Positions 1 through 11,424 of a DNA stretch of 64,000 nucleotides are shown piece by piece. The stretch covers positions 62,001-126,000 of the forward strand of contig QRDG01000345.1 of the NCBI GenBank assembly GCA_012064385.1, read 5' to 3'. Both the position numbers and the translations under genes were made by a program. Below the pieces are notes generated by a model, which was given only the letters and a program-made list of their open reading frames with translations, was not told where the DNA came from and searched no databases. Numbering within the stretch: the first letter of the stretch is position 1; every line of letters begins with the position of its first letter. Source of the stretch: Puccinellia tenuiflora (Eukaryota > Streptophyta > Magnoliopsida > Poales > Poaceae).

Positions 1-480
1 ATGGGAAAGAAAAAGGAGAATGAAAAGGGAAAAGAAAAAGAAAAAGAAAAAGAGTGAGGATAAGGGAGAGGGTCCAGGGACCCAAAAGAAAAGGAAAAGG
101 AGTTGTTGGTGAGGTGGAGGGCAACTTCGCAAAACCGGAAAAAGGGGAGAGGGTGGCTGCAAGGTGCAAGGGAGTAGGAGGATAACTGCCGGGGGAAATT
201 TGGGTTTTGGAGGTTAGATGGGCTTGGGCCGGTTGGGCTACTCTCTCGCAAACTCAAATTTTTATTTTTCCTTTTGCAAAATAATTTGGCAAATAATTTC
301 GAAAACGGAGACGACTGTCTCGGTAAAATTTTTTCCGTCAATTTTTAGAAAAATAAAATAGAGTTTATTAAAAATAATTTTTGTTGCCAAAAACATGCGA
401 TGCGATGATGCTGATGTCATGATGATGCAAAAACAAAAACAAGCAAAAATCTAATTTGGGGGAAACCCCGGGGCATTACA
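1..480 (-). mobile_element. 3' LTR, partial, of a minus-strand LTR retroelement
   Basis: The plus strand ends this block with GGGGCATTACA at 480, so the minus strand begins TGTAATGCCCC, a normal LTR start. The matching far end of the LTR (plus-strand TGTAACGCCCC) appears at 904, next to a tRNA-type primer site. The block is A/G-rich and has no usable reading frame. Its other end lies left of the window, so length and family are unknown. Confidence 0.6.
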
Positions 481-903
481 ACCGACACCACTAACAAGGG
501 ATCTCGCCCCGAGATCCACGCTACCATCGGGGAGAAGAGGAGGTTATTCTATCGAATCTTGTCACACCTGGTTGATCTTCTCGACACCACTAACAAGAGG
601 TTCTTGCTCACATCAATAGCGATGACCTTCCGTAGAGATTGCTTCCAAGATCGAACCTACTAGGTAAAAGGCAAGAGATCGTCCACCCATGAAGGTACTA
701 TGACTCGGGAGATAGATAAGAGAGAAGATTTAAATCTTATAAGGTAAGAGGGGAAAGAAAGTAGAGGTAAGGAGTAAACAAGAATTCCTATTGAGATATT
801 TTCAAATAATTTTGTAAAATAGTTTTGACACTCTAGAACATCGACCGTTAGCTAGGGTATCCTACAGGCAGACTAGACCCGAACCTGAGCTCTGATACCA
901 CTT
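481..903 (-). mobile_element. Very short internal region of the minus-strand LTR element
   Basis: Only about 420 bp separate the two LTR edges at 480 and 904. No gag or pol similarity is visible in any frame. This means either a non-autonomous (TRIM/LARD-like) element or one with a large internal deletion. The polypurine tract expected next to the LTR edge at 481 is weak. Confidence 0.5.
889..900 (-). promoter_or_regulatory. Primer-binding site (tRNA-iMet type)
   Basis: The minus strand reads TGGTATCAGAGC, the classic plant retroelement primer site complementary to the 3' end of initiator tRNA-Met. It lies three bases from the LTR edge at 904. It fixes the orientation of the element as minus. 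Confidence 0.85.
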
Positions 904-1240
904 TGTAACGCCCCCCGGATCGGTACTATGTAGACTTAGCGATTTCCGCCAAATCCGCATAATAACGATCCTATTACACCCACCAGGCATAACGTGCATG
1001 TCGCAACACACACGTTATGCGGGTGGAATTGTGATAAAATTACAACAGTTCTCGACGGAACCCACAAAAGAACATATATACAACAACGACTCACCGAGTC
1101 AAGAGCAAAAGATACAATACAAAGATCCAAATAACAGCGGAAGCGAATAGCGTCCGACTACGGACAAGATACAAATTGGACTAAGAGTCCTGAAGATAAG
1201 CAAAGGCACCATATCCCTGCCCAGGCCAAGCCAAGCCGGA
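904..1240 (-). mobile_element. 5' LTR (truncated) of the minus-strand LTR element
   Basis: The plus strand begins TGTAACGCCCCCC, the complement of an LTR end in ...GGGCGTTACA, directly beside the primer site. The LTR never reaches its expected outer terminus. Near 1240 the sequence switches to copia reverse-transcriptase coding sequence, so this copy was truncated by insertion, deletion or recombination. Confidence 0.55.
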
Positions 1241-2571
1241 GGGATTCCCATGCTAACGGTATTGACTACGATGAAACTTTCTCTCCAGTGGCTAAACCGA
1301 GCACAATTCGCACTATCCTAAGTATTGCTATCTCCTCTGCTTGGCTGATTCATCAACTCTATGTGAAAAATGCTTTTCTCAATGGATCCCTTCAGGAAAC
1401 TGTCTATTGCCAGCAACCACAAGGTTTTGTGGATTCTTCCTATCCAATCATGTTTGTCTTCTTTAGAAATCTTTATATGGTCTAAAACAAGCACCCCGAG
1501 CATGGTTTCAACGTTTTTCCACCTATATTCAATCCATTGGTTTTGTTCCTTATCTTTCTGATACATCTATATTCTTCTTTCACAAAGATTCCCACACTTC
1601 CTATTTACTTCTTTATGTTGATGACATTATTCTCACTACTTCTTCCCAATCCTTCCTTGACCAAATTGTTTCTATGCTTAGCTCTGAATTTTCCATGACC
1701 GATCTTGGCTTGCTTCATCACTTTCTGGGTATTGCCGTTACTCGAGATTCTAAAGGCTTATTTCTTTCTCAACGACAATATATTCTTGATCTTCTTTCCC
1801 GTGCTGGCATGCTTGACTGTCAGCCATCCCGCACTCCTGCCAACACAAGTGCAAATTTATCTGCGATGGTGAACCCTTTTCTGATTCCACTCTTTATCGT
1901 AGTCTCGCTGGTGCACTTCAATATCTAACTATTACTCGCCCTGAAATTTCTTATGCGGTTCAGCAAGCTTGCCTGTACATGCATGATCCTCGTCTTCCTC
2001 ACTTTAATCATGTCAAACGTATTCTTCGTTATCTCAAAGGCACTCTAGATCATGGCCTTCACTTCAATTCCTCTTCTCCTACTTCATTGACAGCATATTC
2101 CGATGCGGACTGGGCTGGTTGTCCAGACACTCGTCGATCTACGTCCGGATACTGTGTTTTTCTAGGTGACAATTTGATTTCTTGGTCCTCAAAAAGGCAG
2201 GTTACAGTTTCTCGTTCGTCCGCTGAAGCTGAGTATCGAGTAGTGGCGCATGCAGTTGCTGAAACAGTTTGGCTCCGCCAATTACTAACGGAGCTACATC
2301 GTCCTATTCAGCAAGCAACTATTGTATATTGTGACAATGTTTCAGCTGTTTACATGTCCAGCAATCCAGTACAACACCGGCGTACCAAGCATATTGAGAT
2401 CGACATTCATTTTGTTCGAGAAAAGGTCGCGCTGGGACAAGTTCGTGTTCTTCATGTTCCAACAAGTGCTCAATTTGCTGACATCTTCACCAAAGGCTTG
2501 CCGACGATTCCGTTTCAAGATATTCGGTTCAGTCTCAACGTCGTCGAGCCCGTCGTTGATACTGCGGGGGA
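1241..2571 (+). pseudogene. Ty1/copia pol fragment: reverse transcriptase and RNase H
   Basis: Three frames together give the last part of a copia polyprotein. The first (about 1241-1450) has DYDETFSPVAK and VKNAFLNGSLQE, early RT motifs. The second (about 1455-1865) has SLYGLKQAPRAWF and the catalytic YVDDIIL at 1614. The third (about 1866-2581) has ITRPEISYAVQQ, SDADWAGCPDTRRSTSGY and the RNase H region ending near FADIFTKGLP. Two frameshifts, near 1450 and 1865, break the frame. Gag, protease, integrase and the 5' LTR are missing. The coding sequence runs straight into a polypurine tract and LTR, as in short-LTR copia elements. It is a dead 5'-truncated copy. Confidence 0.93.
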
Positions 2572-2731
2572 TGTTAGAGTATAGGATTAGGACTCCTAAA
2601 GTCGGTTCTAGATTTCCTAATACAGCTATTGTAATCCTACTCCAAGTCTGCTACGACTCCCTCCCCCTTGTACTATATATACATGTACCTATGAATCAAT
2701 CAATACAAGTTGTGATTTATCTAAACTTACA
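2572..2731 (+). mobile_element. 3' LTR of the copia fragment (about 160 bp)
   Basis: The purine run GCGGGGGA ends at 2571 and is followed by TGTTAGAGTATAGG. The block carries a TATA box (CTATATATAC near 2672) and ends TAAACTTACA. A TG...CA unit of 160 bp is typical of small-LTR copia families. The right edge is set by the terminal CA only, since no 5' LTR is present to compare. Confidence 0.75.
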
Positions 2732-3559
2732 CGGGCGAATGCGCCCGTACACACGTCCCGTACGTGAGCTCCCAAAGCCCCCGCGTCGACAAGTCTCCTG
2801 ACGGCGGCGTACATCCGAAGCCTCCGCGTAAGCACCTGCCTGCTTCTGCCACCTGCAGGTACGCGCGCCTGACTGCGTTCACTGCGTACGTCTGCGCTTG
2901 CACCATGGCCTACTTTCACGTACGTGGTTGAGATAGAAATAGAAAAGGAGAAAAAGACAGGATGTACAAAACCATATGTACAAAAGTACACAGAAAAGTA
3001 CAGAGAAATACCGGATGGGCAAATTTGGAGATGTATAAAACGGGAGATGTACAACCACACTGCTACCGGAATGCACAAAATTGGAGATCTACAAAACTGG
3101 AAATATACAACCACACTGCTACCGGATGTACAAAACTGGAGATGTACAAAATTTGAGATGTACAAGCTGGAAATGTACAAAACTAGAAATGTACAACCAC
3201 ATTGATACCGGATGTACAAACTATACAGAACCGGATATATAAAAAAGTTTGTCGAAACCTATCAATATGGGATCTAGTTTTGAAGATCTCGACGTGAGGA
3301 GCTCAAAAGTGAAAACGGTTTGTAATTTAGATTAGCGGTTCTCAAGATATTTCGTTTTTAAATTTCGGTTTTGAAAAATAAAAGGGAAAACTAGCCCTCC
3401 CACCTCCCGTATCATTTTCTCTCTCATCCTTCCCACTTTCAATCTAACTGCGATACGTGGCGGACATGCAACAATCACAAGGACCATATTAAGAAGAATG
3501 TGACACTTGGCACGACGAGAGTTATCGTTAGGTGACCTTTGCAAAGGGTTCCCTTTTTT
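2732..3559. repeat. Non-coding stretch with short imperfect tandem repeats
   Basis: No gene is seen. Between about 3020 and 3235 the words GATGTACAACCACACTGCTACCGG and GTACAAAACTGGAGATG return several times with changes, giving a degenerate tandem array of about 60-70 bp units. The frames across this array are by-products of the repeat. The rest (3240-3559) is AT-rich and unassigned. Confidence 0.5.
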
Positions 3560-4610
3560 TAGAGATTACCGCGGGGGCTCCTATATCCCGCCTTACCCGG
3601 AGGCTGCCTAGCAACGCGCAACCCTCCAAAGCACACTGGGCTGGGCCAACTGCAAAGGTAATCCCTCCGCAGCGAAACAGGCCGGCCCAACTTGTAACTA
3701 TTTTTTTTCTTTTCGGTTTTATTTTCAGTTTTGATTTTTCTTTTCTGTCAAGAAAATGTGTTAATATTCGTGGAAAAAGAACAAAAATCATTATACTAAA
3801 AGTATATTTATATATTTTAGAAAACTATTAAAATATAATTATTTTATTTGAATGATTTTCATAAATGAAAATTATGTATTTGAACGAATTTTTTAATATA
3901 AACTTTTACGTTATTTGAAAGATTTTTTTAATAAAATATTTCTCTTATTTGAACGATTTTTGAAACATGAACAATTATATTATTTGAACGAATTTTCAAT
4001 AAAACATTTATCTTATTTCAATGATTTTCCAAATATGAACATTTATGTTATTTGAACGGATTTTCAATAAAACATTTATCTTATATGAACAAATTTCAAT
4101 ACATGACCAATTATGTTATTTGAACGAATTTACGAAAAATATTTATCTTATTTGAATGACTTTTAAAACATGAATAATTATGTTAATTGAACGATTTTTA
4201 AGATATGAACAATTATGTTATTTGAACAAATTTTCAATAAAAACATTATGTTATTTGAACGATTTTTCAAATATAAACATTTTTATGTTATTGAATTTTT
4301 TAGAACATTTATATTATTTAAAACAAAAAACCTACTCAAATTTTCCACAACATAATTTTTTAATATAATACTAAAAACAGAAGACAAAAGAAACAGAAAT
4401 TAAACAGAAAAACAAAAAAAACCGGAAAAAAAGAAAAACGAAGAAAGAAAAAGAAACATAAACAAAAACAGAATAAACGAAAAAAGAAACACAAACAGAA
4501 AAAACCGTCATCCGTACTATTGGGCTGGCCCATATGTGTCCGGGTCATACGCGGAGCTTGCAAAGCTCCGCGTTACGCGGAGCATAGGGTTCGCGGACAA
4601 GGGCTCCTTC
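3560..4610. repeat. Unclassified AT-rich element with GC-rich, partly inverted ends
   Basis: The left flank (CCCGCCTTACCCGGAGGCT near 3590) and the complement of the right flank (CCGCGTAACGCGGAGCT near 4580) look like diverged terminal inverted repeats. The core from about 3830 to 4310 repeats TTATNTTATTTGAACGATTTT-like words roughly every 55-60 bp, about ten times. No coding capacity is seen. A non-autonomous Mutator-like or other TIR element is the best guess. I could not find a clean target duplication. Confidence 0.35.
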
Positions 4611-4825
4611 CATTTAGCTTGAATTCTTCACAACTGCATTTTTTTTGAGGAACCGGCAGTCGTTCTGCCCTTCGATTAGATAGATAGAAAAAAAAGAGTT
4701 TATGTACATCTGACAAATACACCCCCAAACGGGTCACCCTCGACCCGCACACACACGCACACTCGTAGACAAAAGGTCAACTTTTTTAATTGATGTGTTA
4801 CACGGAGCACCGTAATCTAGCTACT

Positions 4826-5361
4826 CTACTCATCGTCGTAGCTAGTCCAGTCGAACGAGGAGGAGGATGACGAGTCCACCTTCACCGTCGTCGAGGGGTC
4901 AGCCACATTGGTGCTCTTCTTCCTCACCGCTGCATCCCTTGCTGCATAAAATTTGAGCTCTGCTTGCACATACTCGGGGTGCTCCTCGCATAACTTGGCC
5001 ATGGCGAGCTCGTTGGCCTCCCGAACGGCGAGCAGCCGCTCGGCCCGGCGGTGCTGCCTTCGCCCCTCTGCGATCGCGAGCACCAGCGGCAGGGCAAGAC
5101 AAACCGCCTCCTTGCACGCTGCGGCAGCCGAGCAAACCTACACGCTGCAGCATCGTAGGCACGGGCGGCCAGGTCGGCCGAATCGAACATGTCGAGCCAC
5201 ACACGGTGGCCACCAGTGGTGATATCCGCCCCGTAGCGGCCGGTCAACCGCAGCTGGACCCCGTGAAAACCCGTGCTGCTACGCACGTGACAGCACGGCG
5301 GTATCTCGCGGCGGCGGGGGCGGGGGAGTCGACTGGAGATGGAGGGAATCGGTGGCAGCAC
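4826..5361 (-). pseudogene. Degenerate AP2/ERF-domain gene, frameshifted
   Basis: The minus strand from ATG at 5361 encodes a short basic leader and then an AP2-like fold with GFHGVQLR, GRYGADI, HRVWLDMFDSA and LAARAYDAAACRF. These resemble the RGVR, AEIR and LGTFxTAExAARAYDAAA blocks of AP2/ERF transcription factors. The frame is lost near 5120. Another frame (down to the stop at 4826) gives a charged helical tail with RRAERLLAVREANELAMAKL and a Ser/Asp/Glu-rich end. I recall this domain-plus-tail layout from a grass-specific AP2-like family, but that rests on memory. The gene would act in the nucleus as a DNA-binding protein. It is broken here and may be a captured or relic host gene. Confidence 0.7.
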
Positions 5362-5399
5362 GGGATAGGAAAGGTGACTATTTAGCTGGGGTTAGTTTT

Positions 5400-5680
5400 T
5401 TAATATTTTATCACTCGACTTAGATTTAACTACATCTCAGTCTATTGCACATATATATAGTTGCAATTCATGTGTAACTTTTAGACCGGCACGAATCACG
5501 ACACAAATCAAACGGTCAAACTGAGATACAAAATCTCGGTAAGTTGCACACTAGTGAATCACTCGTCTTCTTAACTGATTCGCGGTAAGTTGCACACTAG
5601 TGCAAACCATGTACAACACAGCACGAATCACGATACAAAATCTAACGGTTAAGAAGACGACTGAGATTTAACTACATTGG
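5400..5680. repeat. MITE-like segment with repeated ends
   Basis: AGATTTAACTACAT occurs near both ends (about 5422 and 5668). Internal words are duplicated: CGGTAAGTTGCACACTAGTG twice, 44 bp apart, and GCACGAATCACGA twice. No frame is coding. The size and repeated termini suggest a small non-autonomous element. It abuts the tandem repeat at 5681. Confidence 0.4.
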
Positions 5681-6861
5681 CTCAAAGTTGGTTTTAAATG
5701 TTCATATGACCCACTCTAACACAACCAACGATAAAAGTCCATTGGTCTCCCCCCTCTCGAGGTCGGTCAAAGGGGTAGACAACACGGTTGACCACTAGGT
5801 CAACTGCCTAGGGTTTCGACAGGAATGGCGCGCCTGAGAGTCGTAATCCCACCAAATCCTAGGTAGGGACCCTAATATATATATGCATTCCGGTGTGTTG
5901 GTACATTGGAAAAGCTAGCATCAAATCCTAGCTTGCTAGGTGTGGCCAGCTTCACAGCCGATACTTGTCCCGTACGAAGAAGGTTGTGCATTTACATGGC
6001 TGAACTCCCGGTTCGGGTGCACCAGATGGAATCATGTGATAACATGGGCTCAAAGTTGATCTTAAATGTTAATATGACCTACCATAACACAACCAAGGAT
6101 AAAGTTCCATTGTTCTACCCCCTCTCGAGGCCGGTCAAAGGGGTAGACGACACGGTTTGACAAACTTCATGCCTAGGGTTTCGACGGGAGATGGCGCGTC
6201 TGAGAGAGTCGGAATCCCACCAAACATCCGAGGAAGGGACCCAATATATGTATGTATAAGAGTGTGTTGGTACATTGGAAAAGCCAACATTAAAATCCTA
6301 GCTAGGTGTGGCCTGCTTCATAGCCGACCGATACACGTTTCCCGTACGAAGAAGGTTCTGCATTTACACGGCATTCACATGGAATCATGTGATAACATGG
6401 GCTCAAAGTTGGTCTTAAATGGTAATATGACCTACCATAACACAACCAAGGATACAAGTCCACTAGTCTACCCCCTCTCGAGGAAGGTCAAAGGGGTAGA
6501 CGACACGGTTTGACCAGCTGCATGCCTAGGGTTTCGACGGGAATGGCGCCTGAGAGTCGGAATCCCACCAAACATCCTAGGAAGGGACCCTAATATATGT
6601 ATGTATAAGAGTATGATGGTACATTGGAAAAGCCAGCATCAAAATCCTAGCTAGGTGTTGCCCGCTTCACAGCCAGTACACTTGTCCCATACAAAGAAGG
6701 TTCTGCATTTACACGGCTGAACTCCCGGTTCGGGTGCACCGGATGGAATCATGTGATAATATGGGCTCAAAGTTGGTCTTAAATGTTAATATGACCTACC
6801 ATAACACAACCAAGGATAAAAGTCCACTGGTCTACCCCCTCTCGAGGCTGGTCAATGGGGT
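5681..6861. repeat. Tandem repeat, unit about 353-368 bp (left part of array)
   Basis: The word CTCAAAGTTGG recurs at 5681, 6049, 6402 and 6766, spacings 368, 353 and 364. Each unit carries CCCCTCTCGAGG, GTAGACGACACGG, CCTAGGGTTT, AATATATGTATG and GAACTCCCGGTTCGGGTGC. The first unit is the most diverged. The array resumes at 22636 after the CACTA element. I do not recognise the family. Small reading frames within the units repeat with the array and are not genes. Confidence 0.9.
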
Positions 6862-7090
6862 CACTAGTGGAGAAAGAGCCTTTTGTCCCGGCTCGTGAGG
6901 GCCTCTAGTCCCGGATCTGCACCCGGGACTGCGGAATCGGGACTATAGCCCCCCCCCCCCCTCTAGTCCCAGGTCAGTTACGGCCAGGGACAAAATGGTC
7001 CCCCACGTGGCCGGTGCCTGGCGCGTGGGCGAGGACCTTTAGTCCCGGTTCTTTATTCGACCCGGGACTAGAGATGTCCCCACCTGGCAG
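6862..7090. repeat. CACTA left terminal and subterminal repeats
   Basis: Several copies of TTTTGTCCCGGCTCGT, TAGTCCCGG and CCGGGACTAGAG in both orientations follow the CACTA terminus. These are the TnpA-type motifs of the family. A C10 homopolymer near 6950 could affect assembly. From about 7100 to 7281 the sequence is AT-rich without a feature. Confidence 0.8.
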
Positions 7091-7281
7091 CCTCTGGCTC
7101 TGGCTTTTTTTTATTCCCGCCTTATTGCATATTTAAAATTATGATGAATCTTACAAAATATGCGGTTAATTAATTGCAATTCAGAAAAATACATATAGCA
7201 TATCAAAATGTTCATAAAAGAAATATCTATCTAATAAAAATATACTTTATTCTTTATGAGAATTCAATTAATTAGGGGGCA

Positions 7282-7689
7282 ACTTGTATGAGATCTCACC
7301 TTTAGGTGAGATCGTAGGATCACGCAAAAAAAACATATTTGCGAATTGCTAAAAAATCTGAAAAAAATTGACAACATGCATCTCGGTACTTTGCACAATG
7401 TCAAAAAATTTCAGCTCAAAATTTGACCTACAGCGTGAGAAACAAAAAAGAGAAATTTCGGTGTGAATAGTACAAAACACTGTGTACTCAAATCTGACAC
7501 TATTCACACCGAAATTTGTCTTTTTTGTTTCTCACGTTGTAGGTCAAATTTTGAGCTGAAATTTTTTGACATTGTGCAAAGTACCGAGATGCATGTTGTT
7601 AATTTTTTTTCAGATTTTTTAGCAATTCGCAAATATGTTTTTTTTGCGTGATCCTACGATCTCACCTAAAGGTGAGATCTCATACAAGT
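7282..7689. repeat. Long near-perfect hairpin (MITE-like), arms about 190 bp
   Basis: The left arm 7282-7471 (ACTTGTATGAGATCTCACC...) is the reverse complement of 7499-7689 with few mismatches, around a 27-bp loop. Outside the arms the flanks also mirror each other in part (AATTAATTAGGGGG against CCCCCAATTAATTA), with an extra block on the right. A foldback MITE inserted near the 3' end of the CACTA fits best. A transcript from it would form a long RNA hairpin. Confidence 0.8.
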
Positions 7690-7721
7690 CTCCCCCCAAT
7701 TGGGGGTCTCCCCCCAATTAA

Positions 7722-7925
7722 TTACATGGAGGTCACAACCGGGACTAGAGCCCGTCTATTCGATTACATATCACAACCGGGACTAGAGCCCGTATATTCG
7801 ATTACATGGAGGTCACAACCGGGACTAGAGCCCCGTCTACTCGATTACATATCACAACCGGGACTAGAGCCCGTCTATTCGATTACATGGAGGTCACAAC
7901 CGGGACTAGAGCTCCGTCTACTCGT
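7722..7925. repeat. CACTA subterminal tandem repeat
   Basis: ACAACCGGGACTAGAG occurs at 7735, 7773, 7815, 7854 and 7896, alternating 38-39 and 42 bp apart, so the real unit is a dimer of about 80 bp. It lies between the hairpin and the stop of the TnpA/C48 gene. The plus-strand frame through it only reflects the repeat. Confidence 0.75.
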
Positions 7926-7932
7926 TGTTATT

Positions 7933-10900
7933 CTATTTTCCCTTAGGGTTTATGACGTGGTCCACCAAAAATCCCGCGATTTCCTCTTGAAACGGTACAA
8001 AGCGCTCCTTTGGTTCCAGTTTCCTCCGCATTTCATCCAACTATAAAAGAAGGGGACCAATATGAATAGCAATCATCATAACAATAATTATGAATGACAC
8101 TCAACAATGGTAATAAAATAAAATTGTGAATATATTTGTTCACGTACCTCTATAAATTTCGATGCGTTCCGCTCACTGACCTCCTGGCGAATCCACTCGC
8201 AAACGAAGAATCCACACAAATTGGACCCCAATGGCTGCCTCTCGCACTTTACGAGAATATAATTCAATCAAATAATAATCAATGATGATATAATGGTATT
8301 GAAATTAGAATTAAAGAGACGATGAACACTAAGTATCTCTCTGAATTCACCTGTTGTACTCTTGGTGAATCTTTTCCAAACCCTGCCCGGCAAAAAAATG
8401 AATAAATGAGTTATTAGTTACTTGATATCTTGGGAAATGAACAAAAGAGACCGATATAGTGCGATAATGATTGAAATTAACTTTGGAGCGCATCTTTAAT
8501 GATTTGGTACTTCTCTTCGGGTGTCTCCAATGAGTCGTGGAGTTCAACTCTTCCAGAGTCAACTTCAATGATTAGCAGAATGTAATGGAAGCTGCGCACG
8601 TTTATATACGTCAGTAACTCATCAGTTACAATTAACATCGAGTAAGCAAAAATTAATGTGTACAAGACAGTAACAGTCTTACCCGAAGTTGTAAGGAAGT
8701 AGTATCTTATTTTTGTAATGTTGCCTCCGTATGAACCTTAGCAAGTTGTCCTCCGTTTCCTGGGCGAACTCTAGTAGCAATTTTTTATTAATTTGTGTTG
8801 GGTTAACGAACCCAATGTCAAAGATTCCTTTTTGGTCACATTCATGACTCTTCATTCTGTATAATAGCATAGTGAGCATAATTATAGGCAATGAACGAGC
8901 TGCGCTACAGACTTAATTATAGGGAGATCGACTGTTTTGCCTGTTGTCCGAGCTGGGCAACGTCTCTTTTCCCGCTGGCACTACTACTTTTCATCGTGCG
9001 GGAGCTAACTTTCCTCATACATGGCAAATATTCATCAGGCTTATTTATCTCAAATTGCGATGACTGCTCAAGAAAGTCCTTAGCCTACTTTACGGTTTCC
9101 GACTTAAATGTTTGCTTTGCCTCGGGCTTTTTCGGTGCAAACTGTCTTTTCACCTCAGCTTCCACGATCACGGCGTTTTCCTCAACAGTCCGGTCATAAG
9201 ATCGGACGGGAGGAGCCGACGGTACTTTTGGGAGGGGCTCCTGTCAGGGTCCGTGTCGGTTACCCATCGAAAATAAAGTGGTGCGCTTCCTCTTTTGGCT
9301 CTGAGCCTCAGTGAGCAGAGGTTGTGGAGTCGGCTAAGGAGTCGGGTAATGCGGCGGCGGAGATGGAGATGAACTCGTGTTGTGGTGATCGTACCTCTCG
9401 TCATCATGTGGACTTGCAGGTGGTGATTCGCGACTCGGAGGAGACGATGGTGGCCTTTGCGTCGAGTCTGGAAACACGATGTATTTCTTGCACCACAGAA
9501 TGATACCACCCCTGACGTCTCCCAGTCTCCTCTCATCATCACCTCCAGGGATGTCAAGCTCGAGTGATTCATATCCCGATACAAGTTGATCCACTCCGAC
9601 ACGACCATAGCCATCTGGAACCTCATTGCAATGCCACCGTGCTGTAGATTCACAAGTTAAAGCATAGCCGTCTGCCGCCTTCAAGGATAAGTTCCTCACT
9701 CCAACATGTAGCTCACAAGGTGTCTTCTCCCTGATATCATCCACGGGGTAGCGATCCATTGATGCCTCATCAGCACCGACCCCCGTGGAAGCCACGCTGC
9801 TTCTCCGCTGAGATGGGCCGCCTTGACTATCTTGCAGCAGCTGATGAGTTGGCCCTTGCTCGTGCAATTCCTCTATTTGCTTCTGTTGGTTCTTCACGAT
9901 AGCAAGTATTTCCTCGTTCTGTTTTTCCAGGTTGTTCAACCAGCCTTCCTCCTCCTACTCCCTCCTCTTCTTTGCTCTCGCTCGGCTTCTATAAGATTGA
10001 CGGTCCTCGGGAAACCCAATCTTCCACGGCACATCTGGTCCAAAGCCTCGTGTTCTTCCTGGTTTTTCAGGATTCCCGAGGGCCTTTGTCAGCTCGTCAT
10101 TCTCTCTGTCGGGAATAAACTTTCCCTCTTGAACCTCGGCGATTGCTTCAACAATTGCTTTCTGGGCTTTAGAATTTTTTCTTTTCATCATTTTTAACTC
10201 CCCTGTTTCCATGTCATACTCCGCCCATGACCAAGTAATAAATTTCTTACCCTATGGGGCCAGGACTCTGTAGCTGGAATGATCCCCTTTTCGTGCATGG
10301 CGGCCTTAGTTTGATCCCACTTAGACTCGGCAGTTCTGTAGCCACATGTCCCCATCTTATGGTGATATTTCTTTTTCTTTGCATTTTCCTTATTCTTTTC
10401 CGACCTTTGCCTAGATAGTTCTGAATTCTTGTACTCCAGAAATGAGTCCCAGTGAGCCCGCTGCCTCTCTAGTGTGCCAGTGAAATCTGGAGATTTTTTA
10501 TCTTTGACATACGCACGGTATAATATGTTCTTGTACTTATTAAATTATTCAGCCATCTTCTTAAGAGTGAAATGCTTGACTGCGGCCCACATGGCTTTTG
10601 TCTTTGCTTCATCATCTTTGAAGACCGGTAGGGTGAAATGTGTAATTAGCTTGTTCCAAAGATCATCTTTCGATTTGTCATCGACATAACTAACTTCCGC
10701 TAGCTTTTTTGGCTTATGCCATTCCTGAACGCTGATCGTGACGTTGTCCCTAACAACAACTCCGCATTGATGCACAAACTTATTTGCGTTTGTCTTGTGA
10801 AGCAACGGTTTGCCCTGTGAAGAGACGACCTCGATTATGAGATGCTCATCTTTGTTCATCCCTTTGGCATGGCCTCGTTTACTTTTAACAGTTGGGTCGA

Positions 10901-11195
10901 TGCGGAGGTCTAAAATAAGAAACATTCGTTAATACATATATATACAAATCTATTATTGCATCGGATCAACAGAGGCTTAATATACCTCGCCAGACTGCGG
11001 ATGTCCACCAGTTTGCAAGTCGTCATCACACTCGATGCTCGTTTGTGCTTCGTCCTCCACCTCCATTCCCTGGCCGGACTCATTCAAAAATTGTGAGCCG
11101 TCTTCTGCTCCAATGTCTTCTGCTCCACCGACCTCGGATTGTCGTACAATGGCAAAAATGTCCTCTTCATTGTCTCTGCTGTTGAAGTGATCCAT
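7933..11195 (-). pseudogene. CACTA second gene: TnpA-like region joined to a C48/Ulp1-like domain
   Basis: The first block (11195-10977) begins MDHFNSRDNEED and is acidic. The next (10925-10200) holds the plant Transposase_24-type core: AMWAAVKHFTLKKMAE, HWDSFLEYKNSE and GTCGYRTAESKWD. A coiled-coil and proline-rich linker follows (9939-9334, with DGYGRVGVDQLV and SLELDIPGGD). The last exons (8890-7933) resemble C48 peptidases: FHYILLIIEVDSG and HDSLE around the His and Asp, then SNLCGFFVCEWIR with the Cys. The gene ends at a TAG at 7933. Stops (for example after KKMAE and KKRRE) and frame changes show it is dead. TnpA-type proteins bind the subterminal repeats. The role of the peptidase-like part in grass CACTAs is not established. 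Confidence 0.8.
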
Positions 11196-11424
11196 TGCTT
11201 AACTATTACAAAAGAAAGATAAAGCAATGTTAGCATTAGCCGAATAATTCAAAGTAGGGAACATTGTTTTCCTCATTTTACAAAAGCAACATTGATCAAA
11301 TATGCAAAAGTATCACTAATACATATAGAATAATGCAGTTACATAGCTTAGGTCCATTTTTATTTAACCCTAATACATTACGAATAATATCACTAATACA
11401 TCTCCCATGCATGAAGCTCTCAAA

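Noticed and set aside
3160..3230. Possible tRNA-like fold
   Set aside because: No anticodon arm or conserved A/B box words; the region is a degenerate tandem repeat.
5906..6513. Short repeated frames with MGSKL-type words in the tandem repeat
   Set aside because: Present in each unit with shifts and stops; no sign of coding constraint.
5681..6861. CRISPR-like array
   Set aside because: Units are 350 bp tandem repeats without spacers, in a plant-type genome.
7648..8046. Frame with repeated QPGLEP words
   Set aside because: Produced by the CACTA subterminal repeat and antisense to the end of the second CACTA gene.
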